Source: UBA7328 sp002471345 (GTDB taxonomy: Bacteria > Bacteroidota > Bacteroidia > Chitinophagales > Saprospiraceae). From it: 26,133 nt of DNA. Position 1 is the stretch's first letter. The number at the start of each line of letters is the position of its first letter. Below are positions 25,297 to 26,133 of this stretch, piece after piece. The position numbers and the translations under genes were made by a program. The notes under the pieces were generated by a model, which ran no database searches, had not been told where the DNA came from, and worked only from the letters and a program-made list of their open reading frames with translations. The DNA lies in assembly GCA_964011275.1 (NCBI GenBank), contig CAXGOB010000068.1:1-26133 (forward strand). Reading direction: 5' to 3'.

Positions 25297-26133
25297 AGCC
25301 GCATTGGTATGTCCTGTTGCAATAGAAGCTGCCACTTCAGAGTCCAGTGCAACTTGACCTTGCTCGTCAGTTTCACCATAAATGTAATCGAAGCTTATCT
25401 CTGGAATAGGATCACCAAAAAATATAGGTAAAAAGGGTTTAGGTTTAACCGTTACAGGCATTGGATCAATGATTAAAAGACCCGGTTCAAAAATAAAGTT
25501 ATATAACTCCAAAAGACCCTCATTTAAGTTGCTATAAGCGATATTAATAGAATAGATACCAACATTACTTGATACATCAGCAACAGTCCATATACTGTCA
25601 ATATTTTAGATTAATGAGTCTAATTCTGCTAAAGCAAGTTGCTCCCCTGATTCTTGAATTTTAGCGGTAAAATTAAAGTCAGAGTTGCTTTCACCGTATC
25701 TTCTGGTGACATCATTAGCTGTGACTAAAACATCCAGTATTTCTCGATCGGTAAAAGTTAAAGTATCAGAAGGACCTCCATCAGGACCGTTCGTTAATGG
25801 CTGAGTATAAACCCATATTTCCGGATTACCCACAAAAGTTGGAATTATAGCAGATGCAGTACTATCATTTAATATTAATGTAGGTAGTTCTTCTCCTCTG
25901 AATAAGACCACAGTTGTTTCATCAAAGTATTCACCTTCAAGAATAAGGGTGAATTCAATTTCTCCAGGATCATACACTGCAGTATCCAAGTTGGACAAGT
26001 CAAATCGAAGCAAATTAGGAGTAGGATTAGAAAAAGCCTCTAATGCACTAACTGATGAAATATATCCATTACCAGTATTGAAATCAAAACCTGGAGCCTC
26101 CATGTCAGTGGTAGTAGTGGAAAGAAGAGTACG

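Larger units (their letters stand above)
23185..26133 (-). pseudogene. Large T9SS-exported MBG/IPT adhesin-like protein, 5' end outside window, in-frame TAA
   Basis: One reading frame of 983 codons, entering at the window edge and ending at 23185, with one internal stop (TAA, 25608-25606). Upstream of the stop: an IPT/TIG-like Ig domain (LILEGEYFDETTVVLFRGEE) and the start of an MBG domain (LVTANDVTRRYGES). The same MBG domain finishes downstream of the stop (FIFEPGLLIIDPMPVTV), so the stop splits a domain and is not a gene boundary. Downstream follow LING hexapeptide repeats, three further MBG-like units (about 307-566 of the downstream segment), a Cys-bearing region and the T9SS type A sorting tail (LFPNPVEDKVRLQIDS, then IYSTLGQ and a Lys-rich end). 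The intact protein would be exported through the outer membrane and displayed or released. Without readthrough, the upstream piece would lack the sorting tail. A restart at TTG 25512 would lack a signal peptide. Confidence 0.8.

Noticed and set aside
24755..25357. Plus-strand open frames with PLI-type repeats (121 and 60 residues)
   Set aside because: They are the antisense reading of the LING repeat of the minus-strand MBG protein; the periodic codons keep the opposite frame open. There is no start context or family resemblance.

Overview
This AT-rich window comes from a Bacteroidota genome, most likely a marine or environmental Cytophagales- or Flavobacteriales-type organism; I cannot place it more finely. 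The evidence is a protein with a type IX secretion (T9SS type A) C-terminal sorting tail and MBG domains, a flavobacterial-style carotenoid operon, a Lacal_2735-type small protein, A-rich translation starts without strong Shine-Dalgarno sites, and many copies of a Bacteroidota-specific membrane protein family that I recognise as DUF6090.

Layout. (1) 11-5244, plus strand: four DUF6090-type paralogues, with an S9 prolyl-oligopeptidase-like secreted peptidase gene (1636-3603) between the second and third. (2) 5437-9094, plus strand: a small Lacal_2735-like gene, then an overlapping carotenoid operon crtI-crtB-crtZ-crtY(cd), which would convert geranylgeranyl diphosphate through lycopene and beta-carotene to zeaxanthin. 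(3) 9204-10873, minus strand: two tandem TetR-type regulators and an SRPBCC (START-like) protein. (4) 11070-14133, plus strand: four more DUF6090 paralogues, the last a pseudogene. (5) 14356-17454, minus strand: a large secreted BNR/Asp-box beta-propeller protein. (6) 17840-20173, plus strand: three more DUF6090 paralogues. (7) 20168-26133, minus strand: the ribosome-associated ABC-F ATPase EttA, a DUF5694 exported protein, a strong terminator, and the 3' part of a large T9SS-exported MBG/IPT adhesin-like protein that runs off the window.

The dominant feature is the array of eleven DUF6090-type genes. All are on the plus strand although they are interleaved with unrelated and often minus-strand genes. 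Each has a near-identical N-terminal module (basic LRKIRKS leader plus one membrane helix ending LALQINNWNE) and a strongly diverged extracytoplasmic C-terminal half of about 200 residues with one recurring LK-x-x-x-L-x-L-I-K motif. At least three copies are broken by frameshift, deletion or nonsense mutation and a fourth has lost its ATG. This looks like a family that expands and decays by recombination or slippage. Its function is unknown.

Interrupted genes are unusually common here. The S9 peptidase has an in-frame TAG exactly where the Trp of the catalytic GWSYGG motif belongs, and the MBG protein has an in-frame TAA inside a domain. Either the locus is decaying, or the sequence carries errors, or some stops are read through; the sequence alone cannot decide.
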